64,000 nucleotides of DNA, from assembly GCA_949357655.1 (NCBI GenBank), contig CASHTG010000020.1:1-64000 (forward strand), in the 5' to 3' direction. Source of the DNA: Parascedosporium putredinis (lineage: Eukaryota; Ascomycota; Sordariomycetes; Microascales; Microascaceae). The notes below the pieces were generated by a model, which searched no databases, was not told where the DNA came from, and saw nothing but the letters and a program-made list of their open reading frames with translations. Shown here one piece after another: positions 12,201 through 24,190 of this stretch; the stretch's first letter is position 1, and every line of letters begins with the position of its first letter. A program made the translations under genes and the position numbers.

Positions 12201-12418
12201 GCCCGCCAGAAAATACCACTTCCGCACGGCGGGCAGCAGGAGAAACGACAACCCATGTCCAAAGTGACCTCGGTGGCAGCATGGTGCTGGAATTCGAAAT
12301 CTTTATTGTGAAAGTCCCACTACTCTCCCTTCATGGCATTCAATTCAAACGCATGGTTGGAAACACGTGGCAATACAAGAGCATGGCGGATCAAATACTC
12401 CGTGAGGTCAGGCTTTGA
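9234..12418 (+). CDS. KIN1: KIN1/KIN2 (Par-1/MARK-type) protein kinase
   Basis: Serine/threonine kinase of the Par-1/MARK group, which controls polarity, exocytosis and septation in fungi. Exons: 9234-9731, 9798-10426 and 10483-12418 (introns 66 and 56 nt). The kinase domain shows the glycine loop GKTIGAGSMGKVKLA, VACKII (catalytic Lys), the catalytic loop IVHRDLKIENIL, DFGLSN and an activation segment ending CGSLYFAAPELL. The middle is long, basic, low complexity, with PPTPRKSFSIRRSRR. The C-terminus is a KA1 domain: VLEFEIFIVKVPLLSLHGIQ then WQYKSMADQILREVRL, the expected end of Kin1 proteins. The frame is broken by a 2-nt loss near 9930 (NHPH to CGLRDVV) and by shifts near 11000, 11240 and between about 11300 and 12270. 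Corrected length is about 1020 aa, normal for Kin1. Confidence 0.92.
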
Positions 12419-12867
12419 TTTGATCATCTACCTTAACGGATTGGCAATTTACTATTCGTAGCACAGAGAATACAATATTTGATATTATGTCGTCCCGCTC
12501 TATCGTTCAGGAATAGTAGTATTATAGTCACTGTCTCGAGTGCTGACAGAGCGTGGGGGAAAGTATCAGGATCGTGTGTCAGCACTTTCATTTACCCGAA
12601 ATATAGCCCGCTTGAGCCTCGCATTGTTCTGAACTGTCAATCAATTCTCCTGGTTCACCCGTGGTTTGCTTTCTCACCAATCTTCACATTCTGGCTCCCC
12701 ACTTCTCGATCCAAGTTCTTTAGGCCTCTTGGAGATTCAGAAACTACGATAGTTATAAAGCCTATCCTACCAGCGCCCCACGTCGTCTATATTCCACCTT
12801 CCAAACTCTGCGCAAGGCGTCAGTCAGGGTAACCTTCCACTTGCCGCGACAAGATTTACCCTTCAAC
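12419..12867. other. Intergenic region KIN1-RCD1
   Basis: About 450 bp between two + strand genes. It should hold the KIN1 3' end and the RCD1 promoter and leader. The ORF crossing it resembles no known protein. Confidence 0.4.
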
Positions 12868-14091
12868 ATGATGCCCTCTCATGTTTACGGGCATCATCAA
12901 CTGTATCCCCATGGCGATGCCTCATGGATGCAAACTGGCCAGCAGCATCAAGTCGCGGCTGCCTCCGCTGCCCAACAACAACACTATAATCGCATTCCTG
13001 CTATGCACGGCTCGCTAAGCGGATTGACCGCACCACATAACCACGATGCAAGCCACGAGCCCCTAATCTCAGAAGATAACCGTAGGACAATGGCATACAT
13101 TGCGGATTTGCTAAACGAGAACACCCGCGAGGCCGCTCTTCTTGAACTGAGCAAAAAGCGAGAGCAAGTTCCGGAACTGGCGCTAATCCTATGGCACTCA
13201 TTTGGTTTGTTGCTGACTGTCTGTATTCATGGCTCATTTTCTAACTAGGTTTAGGAGTAATGACATCTTTACTTCAGGAAATCATCTCAGTTTATACTCT
13301 CTTGAATCCCTCTCAGCTCACCGCGGCCGCATCAAACCGCGTTTGTAACGCGCTTGCTCTTTACAATGCGTTGCATCTCACAATGATACCCGTACTTTGT
13401 TTCTCAATGGTATGAAGAGGGCACCTTCAAAAACTATGGCGCCCGCGTACTAATTTTCCTTAGCCCACATCCCCCTTTTCTTGTATCCCTTCTTGAACAC
13501 GACCTCGAAATCTAGACCCTTCGAGTACCTCCGTCTAACGTCCCTGGGTGTTATTGGGGCTCTCGTGAAGAACGATTCTACTGAGGTGATAAATTTTCTG
13601 CTGACGACTGAAATTATCCCTCTCTGCCTTCGAATCATGGAAACTGGCTCTGAACTTAGCAAAACTGTCGCCATATTCATCGTTCAGAAAATACTTCTCG
13701 ATGATAATGGCTTGAACTATATCTGTGCCACCTACGAGCGGTTCTATGCCGTGGGCACTGTACTCAGCAACATGGTCAATCAACTTGTCGAACAGCAGAC
13801 TGCTCGGTTATTGAAGCACGTGGTCCGCTGTTTTCTTCGGTATGTCTCCATATTCCTCTTCGTCATTCAGGTCAGCTCACTCATAGCCCTTCGCTTCTAC
13901 CACATAGGCTTAGTGATAATGCCCGCGCCCGTGAGGCATTGAGGCAGTGTCTTCCCGAGCCTCTCCGCGATGCAACATTTTCATCTGTGTTGCGAGATGA
14001 CGCTGCAACGAAACGTTGTCTTGCCCAACTACTCATAAATTTGTCGGACAACGTCATCGACCACAGTAGCGGGAATCATCCAGGTCTATGA
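12868..14091 (+). CDS. RCD1: Rcd1/CNOT9/Caf40, CCR4-NOT subunit
   Basis: Armadillo-repeat subunit of the CCR4-NOT deadenylase complex, acting in mRNA decay and translational repression. The fungal N-terminal extension is Q/H-rich (MMPSHVYGHHQ, then AAQQQHYN). The conserved core is nearly identical to other fungi: ALILWHSFGVMTSLLQEI, TAAASNRVCNALALLQCVAS, LNTTSKSRPFEYLRLTSLGV, LCLRIMETGSELSKTVAIF, LKHVVRCFLRLSDNARAREA and TKRCLAQLLINLSDNV. Exons: 12868-13204, 13255-13409, 13464-13839 and 13908-14091, with introns of 50, 54 and 68 nt. One base is missing in the T-run near 13350 (ALALL to QCVAS). Restoring it makes the coding total 1053 nt, 350 aa, a multiple of three. The ATG at 12871 is an equally possible start. 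Confidence 0.95.
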
Positions 14092-16641
14092 CCATTGTAA
14101 CATCGGTAGTGTTACTCATACTGCCTTGTTCAAAATGCATCTGAACGGGCAACATATAACGCGGGTCCAACTGAGGACACGCTTACCAAGCACAGAGATA
14201 GAATCTTCTAAGTCATTGTTCACAGGCGCACATACATCTGAAGAGGCACCCTTGACATGAAAATCTATTGCTTGGGTGACAATCATTTAATATCTATATA
14301 ACATATGGGGTAGCGATAAATGGAGAATTAGGTTTCTTCCGCAACATCCGAATATTTTTCTTCCTTTGAGGGGCGGCCGCCCGTCGGGTTTGGGAGAGTG
14401 GAGAGTGTTTGATGCCATGGTGTGTCCTCACTATGTAGTTTGCCATTCCACACATATCTCGTATAGCATGCATTATACCCATCACTGGTGCCTTTATCAA
14501 ATTAGGTATTCCTTCAAAGATATACCGAAAGTCTCCATCTACCCTCCATGTATAATTAAGTATTTGGAATGAATGCCGAGCTCAGGGAACGAAGAAAGAA
14601 CAAGGTGAAAAATAAGAAAAATGACGGTTGGTTGGCGGTTGACAGACGCACGGTTCAACTGGAGTCCGCCCTTTTGCCAAACAATTCTGCTGCTTTCCAG
14701 CCAAAAGTGGCGGAGACAGGGATGGGACACTTAACATAGAACGTTATTAGAGGTACGTTTACAACCACTCCCAGGGTCTCGGGTTTTCAATCCAAGCAGC
14801 TCAGCCCTATAGTCACGCTAGGTAGAGAGTACATTTAAATCTGAAATCTGCACCCAACACCGCTACAAGAGACGATACCCAGGCCGAAAAGGGACATGGC
14901 CATTCGAAAACCGACCGAATCATGAGTCCTTGGCCACTCCCCCTTTTCCCGACATTCGTTTTTGGGGCAGCCAATAGACCCAAGGCGCATCCATCTGTGA
15001 TTCACCCCTTCCATGAGGGGGCCATATCTCGAAAGTAAACTGCCTCGGCATCGTCCTCACCTTTGCATCTTGTGTCTTATGCATGCAATACGCCAAGCCA
15101 GGGGCTTTTTGTCTGGGGTCGATAGGACAATTTCCAAACCACGAACTAGCAAGGTTTTCGTACCACGCTGATAGGGCTGAGAACACCAAGGTACCGAGGA
15201 ACATAAAAGCAAGCATCAGCCTTTCAACCCTCTCTCCGGGGAATAGACCAGAAGTTGACTAATTGTGTCCCGTGGTATGAGGGGTTCTCTCGTGAGGGTT
15301 CTGGGCAGTGGTTAAAAAAAAATACAAGCACGTAATGAACCTTTCTCTCGAGTTGACAGCCCGCGAGTATGAAGACTCGGTGCCTCAGCTCGCTCTCGAA
15401 AGGGCAGAGTCTTGGGCCGAAGCCGGTATCCAAACCAGAGTTGATACCACCCGCTGGAATTCATATTACTGACCGGCTTGTTGGTGTAGAGGAGACATGG
15501 CGTACAGGTACCAAATTTTCCCAGCCCACCCCTCCCTCCAAGGAACTTGATGCTGGCTGTGCTTGCACCACGTCAATTGCTCTCGCCAATCATCATCCAA
15601 GGTGGTCCACCGTCCCTCTTCCCGCCCTCGAGCTTCCTAACAGCAGGTCAACAAGGGTCGGCCGCTGTCAACGCTGATCTCTTCATTGGCTCACGTCCGT
15701 AGCACACCTCACAGCCCTATGAGGTTTCTCCATCGAACGGAGAGGCCGTTCTGCCCCACAAGTCATCACGTCCAAATCCTTGTTGCACGATCCCGAAATG
15801 AGTGCAATCCTTTACAACCAACCCTAATATCGCTCCATCTCTTCCGCCAGGTCATTGGAACAACGTCAAACCGGTCTGAGAGTGAAGGTTTGAATGTCAC
15901 CCCAGACCTCGTTTCTACACTTTTGATGTCAAGCCTACTGCTTGCCAGCGCGTCGCGAACCCCGAGAAGAGTGTTTTCGGATATGTGAGCCAAGTCGTTT
16001 CATCCTTCTCAGGAAAATATCAAGCCTGTTGACATTTACGAGTCGCTCAAATTTCCGTTTCAATCCCCTACCCATAAACCCATCCCCCGTTTCCCGGGGT
16101 ATTCAGCATTAATTTATCGCCGGGGCTTCGCCGCGTCACAACTGGTCATGCCATCCCTTTTCACCCTCCCTTCTAGAGGGCGACCTGCTCGTCAATAAAC
16201 GCACAACCCTTGACCCCTCCTTGCACACCCCCTTGTCCGTAAACGAGGGAATGGCGCTCTTTCGGCCGCTGCTGCACCTTCAGGTTCAATCCTACTCTGC
16301 TTGTGCGTCCAGGATGGCTCGGTCTTGGGGCGGTACCTCTTCAATGCGGGATGATTGCACCATCCGCCAATCGCAGTCCCACGACTTCGAATTGCTGGGC
16401 CTTCCGAAGAACCGAAGGAATATAGGGCTAGAGGGGCTAAACAAAAAGGGCCGGGTCTTGGGTTGAGCCAAGCTCGATCGGCATGTTATAAAACTGACCG
16501 GTGCTCCCAGCTCTTGCTTTTACCTCATCTACCCTCTTCCAGCCTTTAAGCTACCAGAAACAATCTTTTCCAGCGACCGTGCTCCACAAACATTGAGTTA
16601 GTCATTTTGTGTGGAGGCTGATCCCCAGGATATAACATATA
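14092..16641. other. Long intergenic region / putative bZIP leader
   Basis: About 2.55 kb with no recognisable gene. It contains several short overlapping ORFs and pyrimidine-rich tracts. One minus-strand ORF at 14920-15216 (98 codons) starts with a hydrophobic, signal-peptide-like stretch (MLAFMFLGTLVFSALSAW) but I recognise no family. Long leaders with upstream ORFs are common before fungal regulators, so much of this may belong to the bZIP gene at 16642. That is inference. Confidence 0.4.
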
Positions 16642-17648
16642 ATGCCCACTATGGTGCCTCAGCACCAGTACTCGTACCCGTCACCACCGCTGCCAAGCCA
16701 AAGACCTTACCCGACTGGTCAGCATGGCACAAGCAGTGCTTTCAGCAGCTCCGCAAACCCAGATGAAGATTGGACAAAGATATCTGATCTTGCAGAGAGA
16801 AGGAGGATTCAAAATCGGATCGCTCAGAGGAATTATCGTAAGTCTTCGCGATTTTTCAACCTAGATCCACCTACTTTTCGTCGCCGACTGTCGCTTGGAG
16901 TGAACTAACACAAAATTATTTCACACACAGGCAAAAAGTTAAAGCAACGCCTTGAAGACCTCGAGAGGCGTGCGAGTGACGATTCTCCTGTAGTGTCAAA
17001 GCAGAGCTCGACATGTACTGCTGGAAAATCCCAAAAACGACAGTCCCAAGCCAGGCCGAAAAGCCAAAGACTATCACCCTCAATCAGCCCGGAGCAGCAG
17101 AAATCAACCCAGCACCATGATTCTCTACCAACGTGGAGCGGCAGGTCTGCATCGCATACTCCGCCATTACATGCCGCCTCTTCGTATCCCCCACCAAGCG
17201 AGTCTTTCATGACCCCGTTTATTCCCGTTCAGTCCTACCACAATATCAGTGGGGTGGAGGCTTATCCAGACTACCTATCCATGTCCGCCATCAACAACCT
17301 CCCATCCATGCCTCATATTGCGGATGAATCAAAGCGAGAGTTTTATCCTCCCAGTGACTCGTTTGCAACCTATGGAGACTACGGCCTAGTTCCGACAATT
17401 GACATCAGCACCACACTCAGCTATGACAGCCCTGGTGCCCACGTAGGCTAAACCCTAAATCAGAAACCAAATAGTCCCTGCATCGAGTCGCTAATTCTAA
17501 AGTATAGACACCGCCACTTACCCATTCCTTCGAGCATTCAGCCAGTTGCTCCGAAGCTGGATATGATTATCCAACTACACCATTATCAATGCCTGGGTCA
17601 CCATGTCTCGGGCAGACATCGTGCTTAAGACCCGGTGATTTTTCGTAA
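16642..17648 (+). CDS. bZIP transcription factor (Yap/AP-1-like basic region)
   Basis: DNA-binding regulator with a basic region split by an intron: SDLAERRRIQNRIAQRNYR joins KKLKQRLEDLERRA. The NxxAQxxYR pattern is the basic-region signature of this fungal group. The leucine zipper part is short and the rest is Ser/Pro/Gln-rich. Exons: 16642-16837, 16931-17442 and 17508-17648. The second intron (65 nt, GTAGGC donor, CTAAT branch site, TATAG acceptor) removes an early stop that would otherwise end the protein at GAHVG. It adds the tail TPPLTHSFEH...YDYPTTPLSMPGSPC. The coding total is 849 nt, 282 aa, with no frameshift. Targets cannot be told from sequence. Confidence 0.85.
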
Positions 17649-18430
17649 GCGGCCTTGGGGATGTGGCGATGGGTGGTACTCCTTACCGCACGTGCGGCAA
17701 TTATAGCTGAAAATTGCTTTTATCACTCCTTTTGTATCCCAGGCAAATCATGGCACAGGTTTTATGAAGATTATGACCCTTAATGATATTAGAATTCCTT
17801 ATATATATCTCCGTTCCCTCGATATAGTTCGGCTAGAGTCACAGTCATTGATACTAAGGGCCATCACAGCCTGGGTGTTGGTAATGCAATTGTTCTCTTC
17901 ACTCTCTTAGACTCTATTCAGAGGAGGCGCCGCTTTTCGGCGTTGATAATAGAGTAAATAAGAGACACCTGCGTCTCATTTGATGCTGAAAGATACACAG
18001 TACAATGGCATTCAGAGGCCACTGCTAAGGATGTCGGATGCCAAAAATCTATCCATCTCTAAATTATGTTGGGGTCATGTCCGCTTAATACTAACCCTTT
18101 TCAACCCAAATTCAGAGTCGCTTGGACTACAAATTACAGAGGCTACCCACATTGTTCCATTTTCCTAGCCAGGGACAGGATGAAAACATGAGCCTGTTGG
18201 AAGATATATCCTATTTCTTTCATCTCACTTCACCGCCACCCTGTCCCCGCGTATGAACATCTCAGCCTTCTTTGAAGCTTTTAATAATCCACCGAGGAAT
18301 AGCAGGTGCTTTGAAGTAGTTTGGGGGCTATCGGATACAATGCCCCAATATATGTACGGGGGTCTCATAATTTTGTGCGCTCGGTTGAACGAGTTGGCCA
18401 GTCTGATCGATTTCTGCGCTCGACATATCT
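17649..18430. other. Convergent intergenic region, bZIP / FBP1
   Basis: About 780 bp between facing genes, including a somewhat AT-rich part near 17740-17830. Only short ORFs were found and none is recognisable. Confidence 0.4.
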
Positions 18431-19599
18431 CTAGGCCTTATGAAACGTCTTGACCCTTTCAACTTCGTCAAAGCTTCCCATGAAAATACCAGATCTGTCA
18501 TGGATATCTGCTGGAACAATATCAAGCATCCTCTTCATGTTGCTATCAACAGCCTGGCCGCCCGCTGATACCAAAAATAGTTAGCTTTTGTAGCAGTTGA
18601 CTCAAATATTACGATGATATCGTACCATTCTCAAAAACCATTGCCATCGGCGCGCATTCATAGAGAATCCGGAGCTTTCCCTTGGGGCTCTTCTTGTCGG
18701 CCGGATATGCGAAAATGCCGCCGTAAAGGAGCGTGCGATAGGCATCCGCTACCATGCTGCCAATGTACCTGGCACTATATGGTTTTCCGTCGTTCTGCGG
18801 CTCCTTAAGCGAATTGAAGTACGACTTAACCTCTTCGGCCCAATAAAGAGAATTTCCCTCATTTACAGAGTAAATGGCCCTCGAGCTAGGCAGCCTCATA
18901 TTCGGGTGACTAAGGATAAACTCCCCCAACCCGTTGTCAAGTGTAAAGCCGTTCACGGTTCCGCCTTTCATCGTGATCACGAGTTGGGCGGATGCTCCGT
19001 ACATAGTGAATCCGGCAGCCAGAAGCTCCGACCCAGGCTTGAGAATGTCTTCTTTTGTTCCCTTGGAGTCATCGGGAAGTTTATGGATGCCAAAAATGGT
19101 GCCAACGGAGACACCGGCATCTAAATTAGAGCTGCCGTCTATAGGGTCACATGCGACAGCATACCGGGCACCGGAACTTTCCCGAAAAAGATTATGTTTT
19201 CTTCTTCTTCGGATACCAGCAGTGCGCACTTTCCCGAAGAGCGCATTGCTTCGATGAAAAGATCATTTGAAATGACGTCAAGCTTCTTCTGGTCATCTCC
19301 AGTGATATTTGCGGAGCCGGCAAGGCCGGTGAGGTTAATTAGTGTTGAGCGGCGGATATAGTACGCAATGGACTTGAAGGAGAACTGCAAAGCGTGGCAT
19401 AGGAGCCTAACAAGCGGAAGGGTCAGCATAACAACGTCAAGTGAAAGCTAAGGATGCGGGTAGCATACGTGAAATCTCCAGTAGCCTCCTTATGTTTAGC
19501 TTGTTCTTCAGTAAGAAAGCGTGTCAGTGTGATGATATTCGTGTTGACTTTCTCGGTCATGCTGGAAGCAGGTGAGTTGTCATCATTAAGATTGGCCAT
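18431..19599 (-). CDS. FBP1: Fructose-1,6-bisphosphatase
   Basis: Gluconeogenic enzyme that hydrolyses fructose-1,6-bisphosphate to fructose-6-phosphate in the cytosol. Motifs in order: TNIITLTRFLTEEQ, LTGLAGSANITGDDQKKLDV, the metal-binding VSEEEE, CDPIDGSSNLDAGVSVGTIF (the family signature), YIGSMVADAYRTLLYGGIF, KGKLRILYECAPMAMVFE and a C-terminal GGQAVDSNMKRMLDIVP. Exons: 19469-19599, 18626-19406 and 18431-18564, with introns of 62 and 61 nt. The ATG at 19599 is chosen because the upstream in-frame codon is GTG. One base is missing in the A-run at 19185-19189 (EEENIIFF to RESSGARYAV). Restoring it gives 1047 nt, 348 aa, the usual length. FBP1 is generally glucose-repressed in fungi. The start faces PEX11 across 1.25 kb. 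Confidence 0.96.
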
Positions 19600-20847
19600 G
19601 TTCACAGTGAACAGGAGTGTTTGTTCCTCAGTAAGGCTTGCGTGAGGTTGGGGTGAGGTGTATTTCTGGTAACTAAGACCGAGATGAGTTGCTGCCCTCG
19701 TCAGCTTTGGCGAGTTGATTCGGTGATTTTAAATGAGCAAAAAGATGTGAATAGAGTGTGTCTGCGAACGCCGGGTGAGGTAAAAGAGGAACGGGGGTGG
19801 TTCGACTCATTGGAGAATGGTGTCTTTCCCTCTATTTTAGAAAAAAACGACCATCGTGCCCCTCTTGATGGCCTACCCCGGATATACGAGGAGAGTTGCT
19901 CATCTCAGACTCAAGGGTGGCGGCTATCGGAGGCTAGTAAGGCAATACCCCGGCATAGGGACAAGGGAGAGGGTTGGATTGGGTGGGCCAAGCTCGGTAG
20001 GCACGATGTACCCAGTGTTAGGGAATGCACTAGTGGAGGTCGGAGACTGAGTAAAGGGATTTCCCGGAAGACGTCGGGGTTTGAAAGCCGGCAGCATCCG
20101 AGACCTCGGGAGTAAGGGTGCTGGCGTCCTGTTTACAAGCCTCGATTTCTCCTGCCTTCGCCGTGCCACAGGAGTGTTCTCCAGTGCTGCCTCGAGAAGG
20201 GGAGCCTGATGTGGGGTATCCGGTTTCATCATCCCACATATAAAGCGAGATGCTATCTTCCGCACATCGGCTTGTAAAATACTTCGCAACTATGGTAAAA
20301 ATGCTGATTTGCACAGTCTATCGATGGTTTATGTAGTCATCCCACGTGAGCGCAGACCCTCTCTCGATTGGACTTGTGAGGCTGCAGCGGTTTGATAACA
20401 TGGCTAATATTCATGGGCTTATTCCCTAAGATACTGGTTTGCTTCCAGAGAACCCCGTTTTCTTTTCTGTTCCTTTTTAGTAGGAAAAAAGGCGATGAAG
20501 AAAGCAGGTTAAGGTACATGTAGGAAAAGGGAGAAATGGAAAAGGAAGGGCGGAGGGCGGGGAACAGGAACGGGAGAAATGGAGTAATCGGTGGGATCAG
20601 CTCTTCTAACAAAAGCTTAGCTGAGATGCGACCAAGTACCTCGGCACAAAGATGCATGTGCTCACCTCAACCGCATTCGCCCTTAAAAATCATTTGCTCC
20701 CGTTATACCTGGTATGCACCCCTTCTCAGAGCACCAGACCACCCGAAGCTAGGACAAGCGTAAAATATATCCGCGCCCTCCCGCTGCCATTGTTCCCTAC
20801 ACGTTGTTCCTAGCAAACTTCATTCATCCTTAAGGACCGCTCTCACC
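19600..20847. promoter_or_regulatory. Divergent promoter region, FBP1 / PEX11
   Basis: About 1.25 kb between outward-facing starts. It carries GC-rich words such as TACCCCGG near 19875 and 19945. These may be carbon-regulatory sites, but that is only suggestive. The 143-codon + strand ORF at 19684-20115 has no recognisable features and sits where the FBP1 promoter should be. Confidence 0.4.
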
Positions 20848-21635
20848 ATGGTCGCGGACGCCCTCGTCTACCACCCCACAGTCTCGCATTATCTCAAATT
20901 CGTCGCGACAACGGTGGGTCGCGACAAGCTCCTTCGCACTATCCAGTATTTTGCAAGATTCTATTCTTGGTACTTGCTCCGCACGAATGGCTCGAAGACT
21001 GAGATTGCTTCCTGGGATGCGCTCAAGCGACAGTTTGGCCTGGCCCGCAAGATTTTCCGCGCTGGGAAGAATGTGGAACACCTAAAGGCCGCAGCGGTGG
21101 CTGCCGACTCGAAAGCCATGGATCCGATTCTCCGCTACACAACTGTTGGACGTCAGCTTGGGTATGCTGGCTACTTGACGTTTGACCTGGCAACCCTCCT
21201 AGATGCTATGGGGGTTCGGAAGTCTCCAAGGGCTAAAGCATTCCAACGCGAAGCTTATCGCTTCTGGGCAATTGGAATAGTTTTTAGCCTCTCCGCCCAG
21301 CTCTATACTTTGCATCTCCTGCGCCAACGCGAGGCTCGCATTGACAAAAAGATGGTGAAGGTGTAGTAGAAGGGAAAAAGATTGCAATGTGAGATTGATT
21401 CCTTTCCTATCTGTCACCTATATCAACCCTTAAAATCTAGTCCTAGTCTAACGGTCTTTCATCTTTTTCTAGCGAGAGAGCAGCAAGCCAGCTCCAGGTA
21501 CTTTCTGACTTGTGTGACCTGGCAATTCCTACGTCAGCAATGGGTTGGGTAGGTCTTGATGATGGCTTGGTTGGATTAGCAGGTACGGCAAGCAGCTTGA
21601 TCGGATTACAGCTACAATGGAGGAAGACCGCTTGA
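20848..21635 (+). CDS. PEX11: Pex11 peroxisomal membrane elongation protein
   Basis: Peroxin 11 drives peroxisome tubulation and fission. The conserved start reads VSHYLKFVATTVGRDKLLRT and IQYFARFYSWYL. A helix with LRYTTVGRQLGYAGYLTFD follows. Exon 1 is 20848-21362 and exon 2 is 21473-21635. The first exon alone seems to stop at KKMVKV, but a 110-nt intron (donor GTAGTA, CTAAC branch, TTTTTCTAG acceptor) leads to the typical end AASQLQVLSDLCDLAIPTSA, GLDDGLVGLAGTASSLIGL and WRKTA. The coding total is 678 nt, 225 aa, intact. The GTAGTA donor is unusual but is the only one giving the right phase. Confidence 0.94.
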
Positions 21636-22365
21636 TACACATGGTGAAAGCATCACAACACCTGCCACCTTCCATGGCGATGCCATCTTCGCGATGGTGG
21701 TCGCGGGCCTACGCAGAGCTAGTGGACTACATTTTCCCCTAAGACTCGAAGCCTCCAAATGCATCATATTGCAGAAGCAGCCTGTGGGTAGTATTGTATG
21801 GATTATTTGTTGTATCAATTTGTATGGTAGAACCGTCGGTGTATATGGTTTCATTACGGCGTATGGGCTGTAGCGTCTTACACGGGACGAATTGCTTGAA
21901 GCCGGGGGACTCAGGCGTACCTCTAGGCCGACCATCCTTCAAGAAAATGAACCAAATATATACGCAACACCAGGTCATACAATCTTGCTATTCGGTGGAT
22001 TCCTTCGCCTCCTCGGGGAAATCATGATTATCCTCAACCGCTCCCCCAAGGAAATGTCACACTTGCGAGAATATGATCAAAAACATGACCGAGCATCACG
22101 AATTTCTAGCGCTCTTTGGAGGGCTCGCAGGGAAACATATTTCGTTAGATCATGTGGCCGACCCATTTTATAGTGAATGCAGAAGGCTTTGCATGCTATG
22201 GCCCTTAAAGGCTTTAGATCAGACTTAAAGTTAGGGCTGCACTTTAACTTTCTTCAAACTACCAGCTTCGCAAACGAGACGTGTCACACAAAGCGCATTT
22301 TCATGTGGATGTGCCTAGAATGTTGAGTAAGCACGGTTCTGCTAACAGCGGATGGGTTATATTCA
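21636..22365. other. Convergent intergenic region, PEX11 / SR factor
   Basis: About 730 bp between facing 3' ends. Short ORFs on both strands show no family resemblance. Confidence 0.4.
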
Positions 22366-24190
22366 CTAGTATCGACCCCTCTCGTAGTCCCTAGGTCCAT
22401 ATCCATCCCTCGGATACCCACCGTCCCGTGGGGAAAGTCTCTTGGAGGCCGATCATACGGCCGCCCACTTGCATATGGATCAGTCGCTAAAGGATACTCG
22501 CGGCGATAGGGGTCCTCATATCCACGGCGAGAGTGATACTCATCAAGCGGTCGACGAGGCGGTGATCGATAACCCCGGGCACGGTCTTCGTAATAATCAG
22601 GAGGCGGTGGACGCCGGCCTGGGCTTCTTTCACGATAGCCGTCTCGATAGCCGTCTCGACGAGGACTGTAGCCTCGAGGAGGACCTCGACGATCATAATC
22701 TTCCTGAGGGGGGTAAGGGCGCCTCCCAGGGGAACGTGATCGTGCCCTCTCCCGGGGGTAGGCGGATCAGGTTGTGTCTGTTTTTCCTATTGGTTAACGA
22801 CCACATCCAGAAATCCCAGTAGGGCTTAATGAATCCTCACATCTGCGATGCAATTAACGGAGCTTCCTTTAAACTCTCTGCCATCGAGCTTCTCCACAGC
22901 AGTCCGTAAGTCAGCAGCGGTTTCAAACTCGACAAAGCTATGAAGGGTATGTTAGCCAGGCGCACGTATGTGGATATATAGTTAAAATATAGGGAAGTCG
23001 TATGTACCCTCGTCCAGTTCCGTCGCGGCCAGTTTCAGAGTAAACCACATCAAGGTTGGACTGTCGCGCGAAGTCTTTCAGGTCCTATGTCCAGATATCC
23101 AATGTAAGTTGCTGGGTAAGGTACGATGGCAAAGCCAAATAATCAAGGGCGTTCGACAAGCTGTAGACAAATGTAAGAGCGGTAGGACTAAGCCTAGAGC
23201 TTGTGTACAGGTCCTAAGACTGACTCCAATGATAGTAGGGTGGGATGTCATATCCAAGGGAGAGGCGAAACGAGACACAATAGGGGAGAAACCATAGGAG
23301 CCATGTATTCGGATCAGCACCTGGGGATGGACCACGGTACTTCTAGAAAACAACGGAGCCGGGAGCGGAACCATGCGTGTTTCCTGCAACGGACAAAGGG
23401 GAGAGGGACCGATATTCCTGGAATCCAGAAGAGGGATATGAAGAAAAGGGCGATGTGGTAAAAAACAGACCTGCCAGCTAGTGTCGGTTGGGAGCCCGGT
23501 GATTTGCATTCGGTGAGGAGTACGGCGTGGTCGGGGGTGCACGCTCGTTGCTGTTGAGCCCTTCACGGCTGCGATTTCCACGCGCGAACTGGACGGTGAG
23601 ACGCTCACCCATGAAGTCAATACCATCTTTGTTTGTTTGTTAGTCCGTAGTTGTTAATATTAGAAATGGGAGCCAAGGGATGAGTGGGTGGCATAGAATG
23701 TCGAGGCAAAGTGAGAGGAAGTTCCGCTGGGGGCGACTGGCTTAAGCAAACTTACGAAAAGCTAAAGGGGATGTCAGCGACGGGTTCAACAGTGATGCGA
23801 TGCGATAACCTTGAACTACTCACCAGGAACTACATCGCGGGCATCCAACGGATCATCGTATTCAATGAAACCGAAGCCGTTCATGAGTTTGATCTCCGTA
23901 ATTTTTCCATTCCCGTGGTTGGAAAAGAATGCTTCGATTTCCGCTTTGGTCACTGCTCAGGCGGCTCTTAGTTAGCGGCGGACTGTAGGTCGCAGGTAGT
24001 CGGCCAGATTAAGCTGCGTCTAGTCGCGTCCTTGGGGAAGGTAGGAGGGGCCGGATCGTCAAGTTGAAGTGTGGCGAACCCAGGACCCGCCTCGAGCAGG
24101 TCTGCTGAACAAATCCGGGGACATATGCTGCAACTAACCATTGCGGGGAAGGTTTCCGAGGTAGAGCCGCGTTGCAGAAACCTCTGTCAT
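22366..24190 (-). CDS. SR-type splicing factor with two RRMs (Srp2-like)
   Basis: Nuclear pre-mRNA splicing regulator close to S. pombe Srp2. RRM1 starts TEVSATRLYLGNLPRN and continues NGKITEIKLMNGFGFIEYDD and FMGERLTVQFARG. RRM2 follows PRPRRTPHRMQITGLP, with DLKDFARQSNLDVVYSETGR and GFVEFETAADLRTAVEKLDG. The tail is Arg/Ser/Tyr/Pro-rich (GYSPRRDGYRDGYRERSPGR, then PPRRPLDEYHSRRGYEDPYR). Exons: 24139-24190, 23824-23952, 23471-23626, 23008-23084, 22841-22937 and 22366-22786. Introns are 186, 197, 386, 70 and 54 nt, and the first three are unusually long for this window. One C is missing in the run at 23533-23537 and one near 22430, with another shift near 22760. Corrected length is about 311 aa. 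Confidence 0.92.

Noticed and set aside
16280..16310. tRNA B-box-like GGTTCAATCC
   Set aside because: The flanking bases do not form a T-arm and no matching A-box or acceptor stem was found.
17443..17451. bZIP protein ending at the stop near 17451
   Set aside because: A GTAGGC...CTAAT...TATAG intron removes that stop and the next exon encodes a protein-like Pro/Ser-rich tail.
21313..21366. PEX11 truncated at 172 residues
   Set aside because: A 110-nt intron after 21362 leads to the conserved family C-terminus ending WRKTA, giving an intact 225-aa protein.
22442..22822. Plus-strand 126-codon ORF rich in Asp, His and Arg
   Set aside because: It is the antisense of the Arg/Ser/Tyr-rich tail of the SR factor on the minus strand.
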